This document shows positions 55,021-64,000 of a DNA stretch of 64,000 nucleotides, piece by piece (within the stretch, counting starts at the first letter, position 1; each line of letters opens with the position of its first letter). Location of the stretch: the NCBI GenBank assembly GCA_019925105.1, contig JAHGAU010000032.1, positions 124,001-188,000 on the forward strand, read 5' to 3'. The notes beneath the pieces were generated by a model that was not told the DNA's origin, searched no databases, and saw only the letters and a list, made by a program, of their open reading frames with translations. The DNA comes from Niebla homalea. Taxonomy: Eukaryota > Ascomycota > Lecanoromycetes > Lecanorales > Ramalinaceae. The position numbers and the translations under genes were made by a program.

Positions 55021-56025
55021 TTATCTAAAGAATTCATTCATTTTCTCAAGGAGTATCTCCGGCTGCTCCTCGGGAATGTAGTGACCACAATCCAAGCTTT
55101 GTCCAACCACAATTTTTACAGATATATCCTGCCACTCCTGTTTTGTATCAAAGCACTTCTCAATAATTCCATGTTTACCCCACAGTACCATGAGAGGGCA
55201 CTCAACCCCTCGTCCCTCTTCCTGATTATGTCTGTGATGATCTAAGTCTATGCTCGCACTGGCTCTGTAATCCTCACACATGGCATGCACACCTGCAGGA
55301 TCTTTCATCATCTGCATGTAGGCCTTATAGGCGTCTTCATCGAACACTCCTTTACCGGTCTGATGGCCCCTTTCCATGTGGTGATTCATAAACGCCTCTG
55401 GGTTGCTGTTGATCAAGGTTTCTGGGTACGGATATGGCTGGATGAGGAAGAACCAGTGGTAGTAAGCTTTCGCGAAGGTGAAGTCGGTCGTCTCGTACAT
55501 GGCGAGGGTAGGGGCAATGTCAAGCATCATGACCTTTTCGACTTTGGCAGCATAATCGAGGCATACTCTATGAGCGACTCTAGCACCTCGATCGTGCCCG
55601 CAGAGGTAAAACTTGTCAAATCCATGATGCTTCATGACGCGCACGCTGTCTTGTGCTAGTGCTCTTTTGCTATAGGTTGCGTTGCTCTCCTGTTGAAGTT
55701 CGACTTTGGAGGAGAGCCCATAGCCCCGCAGGTCTGTGGCAAGGACAGTGAATATCTGGGCCAATTGCTCTGCTATGCGGTGCCAAACGAGGTGGTTCTG
55801 GGGGAATCTTGATCAATACTCAGTGAGTGCGCTTCGCTTGGCGTCTTCACACGGCTGATGGGGAGCACATTACCCGTGAAGCAAGAGCAGAGGAGGTCCA
55901 CTGCCACCTCGCCTGCCAAAGATCCTCAGGCCACGTTCGACTTCGACCTCGAATTCATCGAAGCCTTTGAACATGCGGGATGGGCCTTTCAGGACCTCCA
56001 GCGCGTCCACTGATTGTGCCGTCAT
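55021..56025 (-). CDS. Haloacetate-dehalogenase-like alpha/beta hydrolase
   Basis: Exons 56025-55874 and 55807-55021, intron 55873-55808 (GTAATG...CAAG), 312 residues. The splice restores LLLLHGFPQNHLVWHRIAEQL. Motifs match fluoroacetate dehalogenases: DLRGYGLS, the nucleophile Asp and the two substrate arginines in GHDRGARVAHR, the acid in MMLDIAPT, the His-Trp halide-binding pair in YYHWFFL, and the final His in DCGHYIPEEQP. These enzymes release fluoride or chloride from haloacetates; epoxide hydrolases are close relatives with a different Asp context. Cytosolic, no signal peptide. The gene is divergent from an esterase-ankyrin gene, 441 bases away. Confidence 0.88.
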
Positions 56026-56466
56026 CTTCTTGGCTCCTTGTCTCAGGTCCCCACCTTGACTATATGTCTCCCTCTCAGTCTCAGAATCCTCGGAGTGTTG
56101 GCTCCTTGGACGATGACGACGTCATTTTGCTCCTCCAGCCGCTGCCAGAGGCTATTCCCAAAAAGGCAAGATCGAGGCAGCATCACATCCACAACCCCTC
56201 CGTCAGCCTTCTCTCTTTCCTATTCATCCTACATCCAAAAATTTTGGTCCATATAGTGGCCTATATGTACAGTATATATCGTGTTTGTGTTCTTGTTATG
56301 CTCGTCGTTGTTCATCATTCTTCCTCATGTTTGAGGTAAATATATATTGCGTTAAGCGCCTGGCTGCGCTCTGCATGTGAAAAGCTTTGATGTTACATTA
56401 GCAGTACCGCACGATATAGCCTCACGAGAGGGGCGGCGGCTGCGACGGCCTGCTGAGCGCGGTGGG
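56026..56466. promoter_or_regulatory. Shared divergent promoter of the hydrolase and the esterase-ankyrin gene
   Basis: 441 bases, AT-rich at 56225-56350. No specific site recognised. Confidence 0.5.
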
Positions 56467-59094
56467 ATGGGTGACGATGTAGTGCGGACCGAAGGCTTCA
56501 CAACGTTGTCCGCCGGATATCCTATTGTCGAGTAAGTCAAGGGCGCCAAATTATGGACCCTGGTGCCCGGCCTCGACACATCGAGGCAATGGTTTGACAT
56601 CAACTCACAGCATCGTCTTCATTCATGGGCTTCAAGGCCATCCTCGCGATACGTGGACGTATACAGGATGGGATCCTGATACCACCAGCGGTTCAGGAGG
56701 GTCTAAAAGATCTTTTCTAAGCTCATTCGTAAGTACAGAAATAATCATTCCAATAAGAGGTCTCTGCTGCTTTCTTTGAGCTCTTGATAATGCAGGGCAC
56801 ATGGTCCTGATACCATTCCCGATTACACCAAACCTGCTTGGTGAAGCGCAATGTGCGTCAAGTCTTGGGTATCAGCTTATGGATCCTGATCGTTAGAATA
56901 CTAAGGGCTTCCTTTGCAAGCTGCAGAGCTAATGTCAATTCAGAGGAAAAGGTCTCCGCATCCTAAACCCCCCCAACCAGATGTAGCTACGTTTCCGCCG
57001 AAAAAGAATATATTCTGGCCCAGGGATCTATTGGCCGATGACTTCCCTCGAGCGCGAATCTTGACATACGGATACAACTCCCACATAAGCCAATTTTTTC
57101 AAGGTCCAGTGAGTCAAAATACCATTTCCGTCTTGGGTAGAGATCTACTTTATGAGCTAGAATTCCAAAGGCGAGACTGTCCGAATCGGCCTCTGATATT
57201 CCTGGTCCATTCACTTGGAGGTCTGGTCCTTAAGGAGGTACATCTTACGATGCCTGCTTTGTGGCAATCGATATTGAATTGTGGCTAGGCATTAATCAGA
57301 TCCAAGAGACACGTCCCAGATCCTGAAAGAGAAGAGCTTCGAGCGGTCTTCAACTCAACATTCGGCATTTGTTTCTTTGGTACTCCTCATCGCGGAAGTA
57401 GTTATGCGGAATGGGGTGTTATTGCGGCCAAAGTTGTGCGCGCTATGGGTCTTGACGCGAATGATGCACTGGTCCGCAATTTGCAGGTCCAGTCTGAAAA
57501 GCTAGAAGATCTACGAGAAGGCTTTAGCCAAATGCTTGCGGAAAGAGCGTTTCACATTTACACTTTCCAAGAAGCCCATGGCTTTCAAGGGGTTCGAGGC
57601 TTGACCGGGAAGGTAAGTTAGGCATTTACGAATATGGGCGTTTCTGATATGTTCAAAAGATCGTCGAGGACGCCTCTTCTGCCCTGGATGATGCGAGAGA
57701 ACAGAAGCAGTCAATTCAAGCCAATCATGTGAACATGTGTCGCTTTGCAGGCCCTCAAGACAATGGCTATACTCGGGTGAGAGCAGCTATCGATTGGCTG
57801 ATCAAACGGATCGAGGCCGCGCCACCAAATGCAGCACCGTCAGCAACTTTAGCTCCCGTGAGAGTAGATGTAAGAGATGAAGGTACATTTATTCCAACGC
57901 TGGTGGTTACTTGGCTGAATTTAGGCAGCCGATACTGCAACGAAAAAGGAATTACAGGCTGCACTTACTGCTCTAAAAGAATTGAAGCTAGAAAAAGGTG
58001 CAGAGGACTTGTTGATAGCTGCACATGAGGGCAACGTGGCTCAAGTCCGCACTCTACTTGACCTCGGCGTCGATGTGAACAAGGAACTTCGAGTAGGGTA
58101 TACAGCCCTTCACGCAGCCGGCGTTAAAGGTCACCTACAGGTTGTCCAGGTTCTATTGGATCGTGGGGCTTCCCTGATTGTCGGCACCCTTCACGTGCCG
58201 CACAATCACGCCAGCGCATTACAATGGACCTGCGGACCTTCAGGCAGCGGATCTCTACCTGTGATAAGGCTTATACTAGAGCATTCCCTCACTTCTCAAG
58301 GTTACGAAAACACAAAGCAGCTTGTCAACAGAAAAAGCCATCCCTTTGGCTGGACGTGTCTGCGCGACGCCTCCGAAGCGAACCGCCCTGCCGTTGCTCA
58401 AGCTTTACTCAATTATGGAGCTACCCTCCTCGCGGACGACAAAGGCTATGGTCCTCTTCATCACGCAGCAAAACATGGACACGTTGAAATGCTACAGACA
58501 TTGTTACGGCCTAAATCGCCAGACCACGCCAAGGAGATCAACTTCTTCCTTCATAGTCGTGAAGACAATAAGCATTATTCTCCCCTAAGAGAGGCCTCGG
58601 ATGGCGGTCAGGTCGGAGCCATCAAATGCTTGATTGCTCACGGTGCTCGCCTTGACATTGGCAAGTTCGGAGGTACCCCACTGCATGGTGCAGCAGCCTG
58701 TAATCAGCTGGACGTCGTCAAGTATTATCTCACCGAAAGCTTGAGAGAAAAGTGGGAGGAGGCAGGACTGAGTCCTCATACGCGCACCAGTTCTGGAAAG
58801 ACGGCGCTTCATGACGCAGCTAAACGAGGCAATGCTGAGGTTTGTCGAGCGCTCCTGAGATATGGCCTGGATCATAACGAAAAGGACAACAGTGGCCTGA
58901 CACCGCTCGAGTATGCCATCAAGTATGAGAAGCACGATGCTGCGCTTGTGTTAAAGCTACGTCAATCTGAGGAAAGTCCCACAGATAAGCTCCGGCCGCG
59001 GGCAAAGAGGCTTCATGAAGGCTCCGACGATCGTCATAGCCAAGCGGGGACAGGCGCGGTATCGGACTACAGGGCGGATTTCTTTAGAGGATGA
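56467..59094 (+). CDS. SesB-like serine esterase fused to coiled coil and ankyrin repeats
   Basis: Probable intracellular sensor or incompatibility-type protein. Exons 56467-56531, 56611-56728, 56944-57237, 57289-57612, 57660-57869 and 57925-59094, about 726 residues; introns carry GTAAGT-like donors, except the long third one (56729-56943), whose acceptor is less certain. N-terminal hydrolase domain: IVFIHGLQGHPRDTWT, NIFWPRDLLADDFPRARILTYGY, the nucleophile motif LVHSLGGLVLKEAL, GICFFGTPHRGS. A helical segment (about 57925-57990) then leads to ankyrin repeats from about 58010: GYTALHAAGVKGHLQVVQVLLDRGA and similar units with LLLNYGA-type ends, to about 58950. No NACHT or NB-ARC is present, unlike many SesB-type fungal proteins. 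Confidence 0.85.
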
Positions 59095-59466
59095 AATATA
59101 TAGTAGATGATATAGGCGAAAGGATTTTTCGCATGCCAGTTAGTATCTGCAATCGAACGCATGTGGTCAAAACAACGTCCCGTGGTTAAACTCTGACTCC
59201 AAAGCGTATAGCCACACCCGACCCAACGGCGCACGAAAAGCAGGCCACACATAACAAAATACCTAGTCTTTTGTTCAAGTTATTGTTAAGTATCACAAGA
59301 TCAAGACTCCCAATTTCATTGTTCTCCCTGTCCGCACCCCGCCTGCGACACATCTCATCTCATCTCAATCATTTCGCCATCACCTGAATCGTGGAACTTG
59401 CGCACCGTGCCTGTATCACATCACTCTTCAGCAGCATCTTACCACACACACATAGAACACACCATC
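59095..59466. other. Spacer upstream of small protein gene
   Basis: 372 bases; CATCTCATCT repeats near 59355. No gene seen. Confidence 0.4.
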
Positions 59467-59727
59467 ATGGCAATCCCAACCCCCTCCACACATTTCCCAA
59501 CCGGACCACTGCACCACCACATGGACAAAACATCCGAAGAACGCGTCTACAAATGGCTCGAAGCCGTGGAGTACGAGCGCCAGCACGCCATCTTCTCCCC
59601 AAAATCTATGTTCTCCACTCAAGGCCAGCTGATCCATTCGTCAAAGTCCATTCCGCCGCAGCCGGAGAAGCTCATGCTCAAGGATGGGAGCACTCGGGAT
59701 GTTGGGGGGCCTAAGGCTTTGTCTTAG
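59467..59727 (+). CDS. Small unrecognised protein, 86 residues
   Basis: ATG at 59467 in an ACC ATC ATG context. The sequence MAIPTPSTHFPTGPLHHH is followed by DKTSEERVYKWLEAVEYERQ and a Lys/Ser/Pro-rich tail ending GGPKALS. The central helix looks amphipathic and non-random. No cysteines, no membrane helix, no signal peptide. It resembles small uncharacterised dothideomycete proteins, but I do not recognise a named family. Codon use is C-rich like that of nearby genes. Confidence 0.5.
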   Translation: MAIPTPSTHFPTGPLHHHMDKTSEERVYKWLEAVEYERQHAIFSPKSMFSTQGQLIHSSKSIPPQPEKLMLKDGSTRDVGGPKALS

Positions 59728-60329
59728 GGAGGAAGATTACGTGCCTCGAGTCATCGCAGTCAGTAGCTGAGGGTAACTGCGCGTGGGAGGTGATGTGGGG
59801 CAGCTGCGACGGCGAGGGATTGTGTTGTTGTGGTACTGCGCGGCAGAAGTAGGGCTGTCACGGGTCCGATGTTGAGAACAGGATGCTCGTCACGAAATGC
59901 TGAAGGGAATAGTATTCTCCACGACGGGAACGCAGTCGGAATGTATTTGGAATTCTGCTGTGCGGCAAAAGCACGCATTCAATGAGTTACCTGACAAATG
60001 AATCAGCGGCAGTGCCACTCATCTCGGAAGGCAAGGCGTCGACAATTGTTCTATCTAACAACGCCCCTACACAATATTTCCGACTTACTGGATTGGTATC
60101 ACCGTTCGACTCTGCGAAAGGCATTGTTCCGATCAAGCTCCATTATGTCGACGAATAACCAGAGGACGTGAGGGGCATCTCTTTGTCCCTTGTTCCAGTA
60201 CACCCACAACAAAGGACTATGGGAAGCATACGCATTTGGTGGTCTCCAACAATCTCTCTGTTCTCTATTGCCTTCCTCTTTACATGAACGACGCTATCAT
60301 CCAAACGCAAAAATACACACATACGCAAA
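59728..60329. other. Spacer between two small-protein genes
   Basis: About 600 bases with no recognised gene. Short frames on the minus strand overlap in several phases. Confidence 0.4.
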
Positions 60330-60872
60330 ATGCCCACACCAAGACGCGACTCAAAATTTATGGAGGCCCTGCATGAAGAAGAAGATGAGACCTCCACCTG
60401 CCCCAGCATCGATCTCAGCGAGGCTTCAACACCCTCGTCGCCAGCGACATCAATCACGCCTCTCCTTTCCCACAAGAACAGCGCCTCCATCTTGCCGGCC
60501 TCGAAATCATTGAGCAGGTTAAGATCCATCACCGCCCGTCCAAGCACCTCATCATCCTCGCCATCTCAGCCCAAACGCACCAACACCACATCTCGCCTGA
60601 AGCGCAAAGTCCACGACCTCGTTTTCGGCAAGCCACCACCGCTGAACAGCGAAGGCTGGGTCCTCCGCCCGGATCTGCTGTTTGAGATGCAGAAAGCCAA
60701 GGGCAAGAGCGGTGAGGATGTCCGACGAGATTTGGAGAGGGAGCTGGAGAAAGCTGATGCTGCGAAGACAGCAGGCAAGAGCCGGGGCGGGAAGGAGGGG
60801 AAGCAAGGGAAGAAGCCGATATCCGCGGCGGAGGTGGAGGCGTTGATGTTGAGGTATATCGTTGAGGGGTAG
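60330..60872 (+). CDS. Unrecognised 180-residue basic protein
   Basis: Single exon from the ATG at 60330. Ser/Thr-rich first half, then a basic patch TSRLKRKVHDLVFGKPPPLN, SEGWVLRPDLLFEMQKAKGK, helical DVRRDLERELEKADAA, a basic Lys/Gly run, and a final helix ISAAEVEALMLRYIVEG. The ordered part after residue 85 looks like a conserved small domain. Function unknown. The 3' end converges on the broken NB-ARC gene. Confidence 0.6.
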   Translation: MPTPRRDSKFMEALHEEEDETSTCPSIDLSEASTPSSPATSITPLLSHKNSASILPASKSLSRLRSITARPSTSSSSPSQPKRTNTTSRLKRKVHDLVFGKPPPLNSEGWVLRPDLLFEMQKAKGKSGEDVRRDLERELEKADAAKTAGKSRGGKEGKQGKKPISAAEVEALMLRYIVEG

Positions 60873-60932
60873 GAGGGGTTGCATATATAGAAATGTAATG
60901 ATCCTGTGTTCGTATCAATTGTTCAGGTCCAG

Positions 60933-62599
60933 TTATTGCTTTCTCCGGTTTGATTTCAGCTCGGCTAAACGCAAGGCAAAGGCTAGGAGATTACATGAAT
61001 GCTCGTACATTTTATTGCTGCGGCGGATATAAGCTAGAATTAACGGAACTGAGGATTGTGGGCTGCTCCCCAAAAGAAAGTCTTCAGCATGTCTGATCGA
61101 AGCCACAGCATCCAAAGCAGCTTCGATGTTGGGCTGTTGTTCCGAATGGAATAGTCGAAGACGCGCCCTGGTTTGGACTAATGGATGCAGCGAGACTGAG
61201 GTGCCGTCGGTTCGAATATCCATGCTTGTGATCAACGAATTTGCACGGAGCTTTGAGCATAACACCGAAAGAGTGTTTCAGGAATTTCCTCATAGTGGAA
61301 GAGGGCCAAGCAGCTCAAGAAGTCGCCAACATGGAAATCATCACCCTCGCGGTCAAACTCCTCAATTGCTAATTTCAAGGAGCAAAAACACTGAGCGAGC
61401 TTTTCTTCTCGTCGTCACCGTGGGATTTGCGAGGTTCCCAGAGGTCAGGGATGTGTTTGAGAATAGCATCTTTGCGTGATTCATAATGCTCGAGAAACAT
61501 TGTCAAGGGTAATCCTCGTCCTTTGATATATGACGCGGCTTGATCCACCGCTAAAGGGAGAAATCCTAAAACTTTAGTGATTCCAGATGCCTTTGCGACG
61601 TTCTCGATTGTCCTCTCTGCCTTGCACTGCGAGAGCAGTAGTTCTGACGCCTCGCGTTCACTCATGGGTAGAACACCTATAACCTGGCCCAGCCGATCGG
61701 AGTCGACATGCCTACTCGTACATAGTGTGACCCCTTGTGGGTTCCTGGGCATGTATTCTTTCACCGCCTGGAGAGCAGCTGGTTGGTCACAATTATCGAA
61801 GACGAGAAGGAACGGTTCAGGCCAATCTTCTAAACGCTGCTGGAAACATCCTGCTTTATCAAGGTCTGGAGAAGGTGCTGTGTTTCCGGCAAGCTTGTTG
61901 AGCAGGAAGCCGTAGTCACCTTCTATTGTGTCCTTGGAAGTTGCGTCGATCCAGATGATGGTTTGACAGGCTTGTGAACGCACGACAACATTCGAGCGCG
62001 AGTTGGGTCTTTCCCTGCCCCCCCATAGCATGGAGACAGATCACCTTTGGCGGATCAGACGGCCGAAGGGCTTTGATGAGATCCTGAATCAATTCCTCAC
62101 GGCCAACAAAGTGGGACACTTGCAAGGCTGGTATATTCACCAAACGATGCTCTGTTGAAGCCTGTGGGCTTGGCGCAGACTTTGAAGAGATAGATCCTAC
62201 AAGATAAGGTATCAGGGTGGTTTTATATGTTTCGAGGGTGTATTGTATCGATCGAGCCCTTTTCTCACTCCCAACTGCTCTTATAGCTTTGGTGACCTTT
62301 TGGGATTTTTCATCATCCGGCGATATCAAGCAGTGGTCCAGCAACACCTCGAGCTGTTCAACCTGCCTTCGGCATCCCTCGACGACTCGTAGTAGAGATG
62401 AAGCGGTGCTTTGATCAAGTGTGTCGGCCATGGAGTCTACCTTCAGGACCTCTATGGATTCCAAGAGCAAAGGTAATTGGTTGGCAATGTCATTGAAAGG
62501 ACCCTGAGAGTCTTTTGCGTCCTTGAGACGACGGATGATTTTAACTCCCGCTTCCGTGAGAGTCACAACCGCGGAGGCTAGACCCAGGACGGCCGCCAT
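60933..62599 (-). pseudogene. NB-ARC STAND (NLR-like) gene broken by frameshifts
   Basis: On the minus strand, one NLR-like protein is spread over several frames. First frame (62599-about 61990): MAAVLGLASAVVTLTEAG start helix, HFVGREELIQDLIKAL and the P-loop HAMGGQGKTQLALECCRA. A shift then gives SQACQTIIWIDATSKDT, Walker B LLVFDNCD, TSRHVDSDRLG, LGFLPLAVDQAASYIKGRG (about 61990-61380). A second shift gives KLAIEEFDREGDDFHVGDFLS.. LFRCYAQ (about 61370-61270), and a third gives SLITSMDIRTDGTSVSLHPLVQTRARLRL (about 61265-60933). TPR-type repeats expected after this point are absent. No intron removes the breaks. Normally such proteins act in fungal non-self recognition. Confidence 0.78.
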
Positions 62600-64000
62600 G
62601 ATAGTTTAGGACCGTCGTGCCAGTCAATGGCTGAGCTAGGCTAGGCACAGTAAGTCGGGTTGATGGAACAACAACGTCATGCTGAATGACTTGAAGAGTT
62701 TGTCCAGGCAGCCATCTTCGAGCTCAGCATGACCCTGCCAAGATGACGTCAAGTGGAGGTACCTTGAAGGACTTTTCGTCAAAACCACTCTTCAAGTATG
62801 TATTCAACAGCCACGCAGCGAAACTAGGACAAAGTAGATGAGATCTACCTTTATATCATTAAGATATAACAGCCTGCCTGCAGAACGCGAGGACCCAAAA
62901 GGTCTTGTCGCCCGAGAGGCAGGTCACCGAAGATGGACTGAGCGGATGTGCCTTTACGGATGTGGAAATGAATGTATGAATTAACCGCTAGAGAGCGAAA
63001 GTTATCCAGAGTAATGAACGACGTATATCTATTCGATGTTGGCCTGACTCCATGCGAGATGGCCTGACTTGGTCGCACTCAGGCCATGAGTCTTGGCAAC
63101 AGGCTATCAGGCCAACCATAGTGATTGGCTCGCTCTGTCAGCCAATCACCCCTGTGCGACTTTTTGAGGACAGCGCTTCCTGCTCCCGCAAACCTGAAGT
63201 CGAATTCTTTGGACCTCATCACCGCCTCTTGCTAAAACCGCTTTACAATCCCCTAATCTCTCCTCCCCATACCCCAACCACATCAGGGGTCTACCCCTCC
63301 AATCCTCCACGACACAGGGATAAAAAAGCTGGTGCGCCAACGCTGCAAACTCACGACAGATCTCTTCGCCCGCAAGATCGCAGGCCACGTCTCACTTTTC
63401 GGTACCCCCGGGAAGAAAATGATTAGCGGGCCCACAATCCAAGATGTTATACTTCCTGATTTTGGTCCACAGTGAGCGAGTGACGTCGTAATACCGGCGC
63501 ACCACCCCTACCTCCGCCGGTAATGGCAAACTCACTCCCTTCCCGCGGAAGCGGGTTGTAGATGTCGGCGTTTGGCGGTGGATGCCCAGCAAGAATCGTA
63601 AGAGGCAGAGGCAGAGGCAGATAATCTCACCGGAGGATTGGGCTACTAGAACGAAGCCAGTGGATGGGATAGGTGCGAAGGAACAATGAAGGATGGAGAG
63701 GTAGGTGATCAGGAGATCAAGACGGGAGGCGTGGAAGGGGTTTTGCAGGGTCGAGCGGTGCCGGGGTGGATGTTGCGGCTAAATGATCAATATCTCACAT
63801 CTTTGGGAGGATTATGCATCACAGTCATACCCTACAGCCGGACTATGCTTACAGCTCAACCATCCCGCTTCATAAGCTCAACATCGGATATCGTAAAAGT
63901 CTCCATGCTATCACCTAGACTGTCGATGCTCTGGAGTAGGGTGTGAAGTATCCTTTCGTCTGGCGGGTTAGCATACGTGACATAGCTTAAGTTGAGGCGA
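62600..64000. other. Terminal region without recognised gene
   Basis: About 1.4 kb upstream of the broken STAND gene to the window end. A short AGGCAG hexamer repeat lies near 63602-63620. Frames of up to 124 codons show no domain. Nothing else seen. Confidence 0.45.

Noticed and set aside
63052..63946. Frames of 60-124 codons near the window end
   Set aside because: Overlapping in several phases without start context, domain or splice logic.

Overview
The window is nuclear DNA of a filamentous ascomycete, most probably a dothideomycete. The evidence is short introns (about 44-150 nt) with GT...AG borders, one-gene alpha-beta tryptophan synthase, fungal-only families (Rxt3, DUF7580-like and DUF7053-like proteins, C2H2 plus Zn2Cys6 regulators, NB-ARC STAND proteins, SesB-like esterases) and closely packed genes on both strands. 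I saw no rRNA, tRNA, CRISPR array or complete autonomous transposon. All exon borders are read by eye from splice signals, reading phase and family conservation.

Left part (1-21 kb) is mostly conserved housekeeping: the 3' part of a peroxisomal ABCD fatty-acyl transporter, an F-box-like/low-complexity protein, a DUF7053-like protein, a decayed amidase gene with a 251-bp MITE-like element between its halves, a battenin (BTN1/CLN3), the Rpd3L histone-deacetylase subunit RXT3, mitochondrial acetylornithine aminotransferase (ARG8) divergent from the succinate dehydrogenase assembly factor SDHAF4, and tryptophan synthase (TRP5).

Middle part (21-36 kb) is more variable: a zinc-finger protein followed in frame, after one TGA, by a cold-shock domain without its own ATG; a DUF7580-like protein; two paralogous predicted secreted proteins that both assemble to 206 residues; then a C2H2-Zn2Cys6 regulator, an NmrA-type reductase, an atypical SDR and a second NmrA-like protein, which may be a small metabolic neighbourhood.

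Right part (36-64 kb) is accessory: three large, unrecognised low-complexity or coiled-coil proteins with internal duplications (36.5-44.5 kb), a 2-kb purine-rich duplicated spacer, a four-exon secreted glycoprotein, a secretory lipase, two more unrecognised repeat-bearing proteins, a haloacetate-dehalogenase-like hydrolase divergent from an esterase-ankyrin protein, two small conserved-looking proteins, and an NB-ARC STAND gene broken by at least three frameshifts. The last 1.4 kb shows no gene. The right half looks like a self/non-self recognition and lineage-specific gene island beside an ordinary metabolic block.
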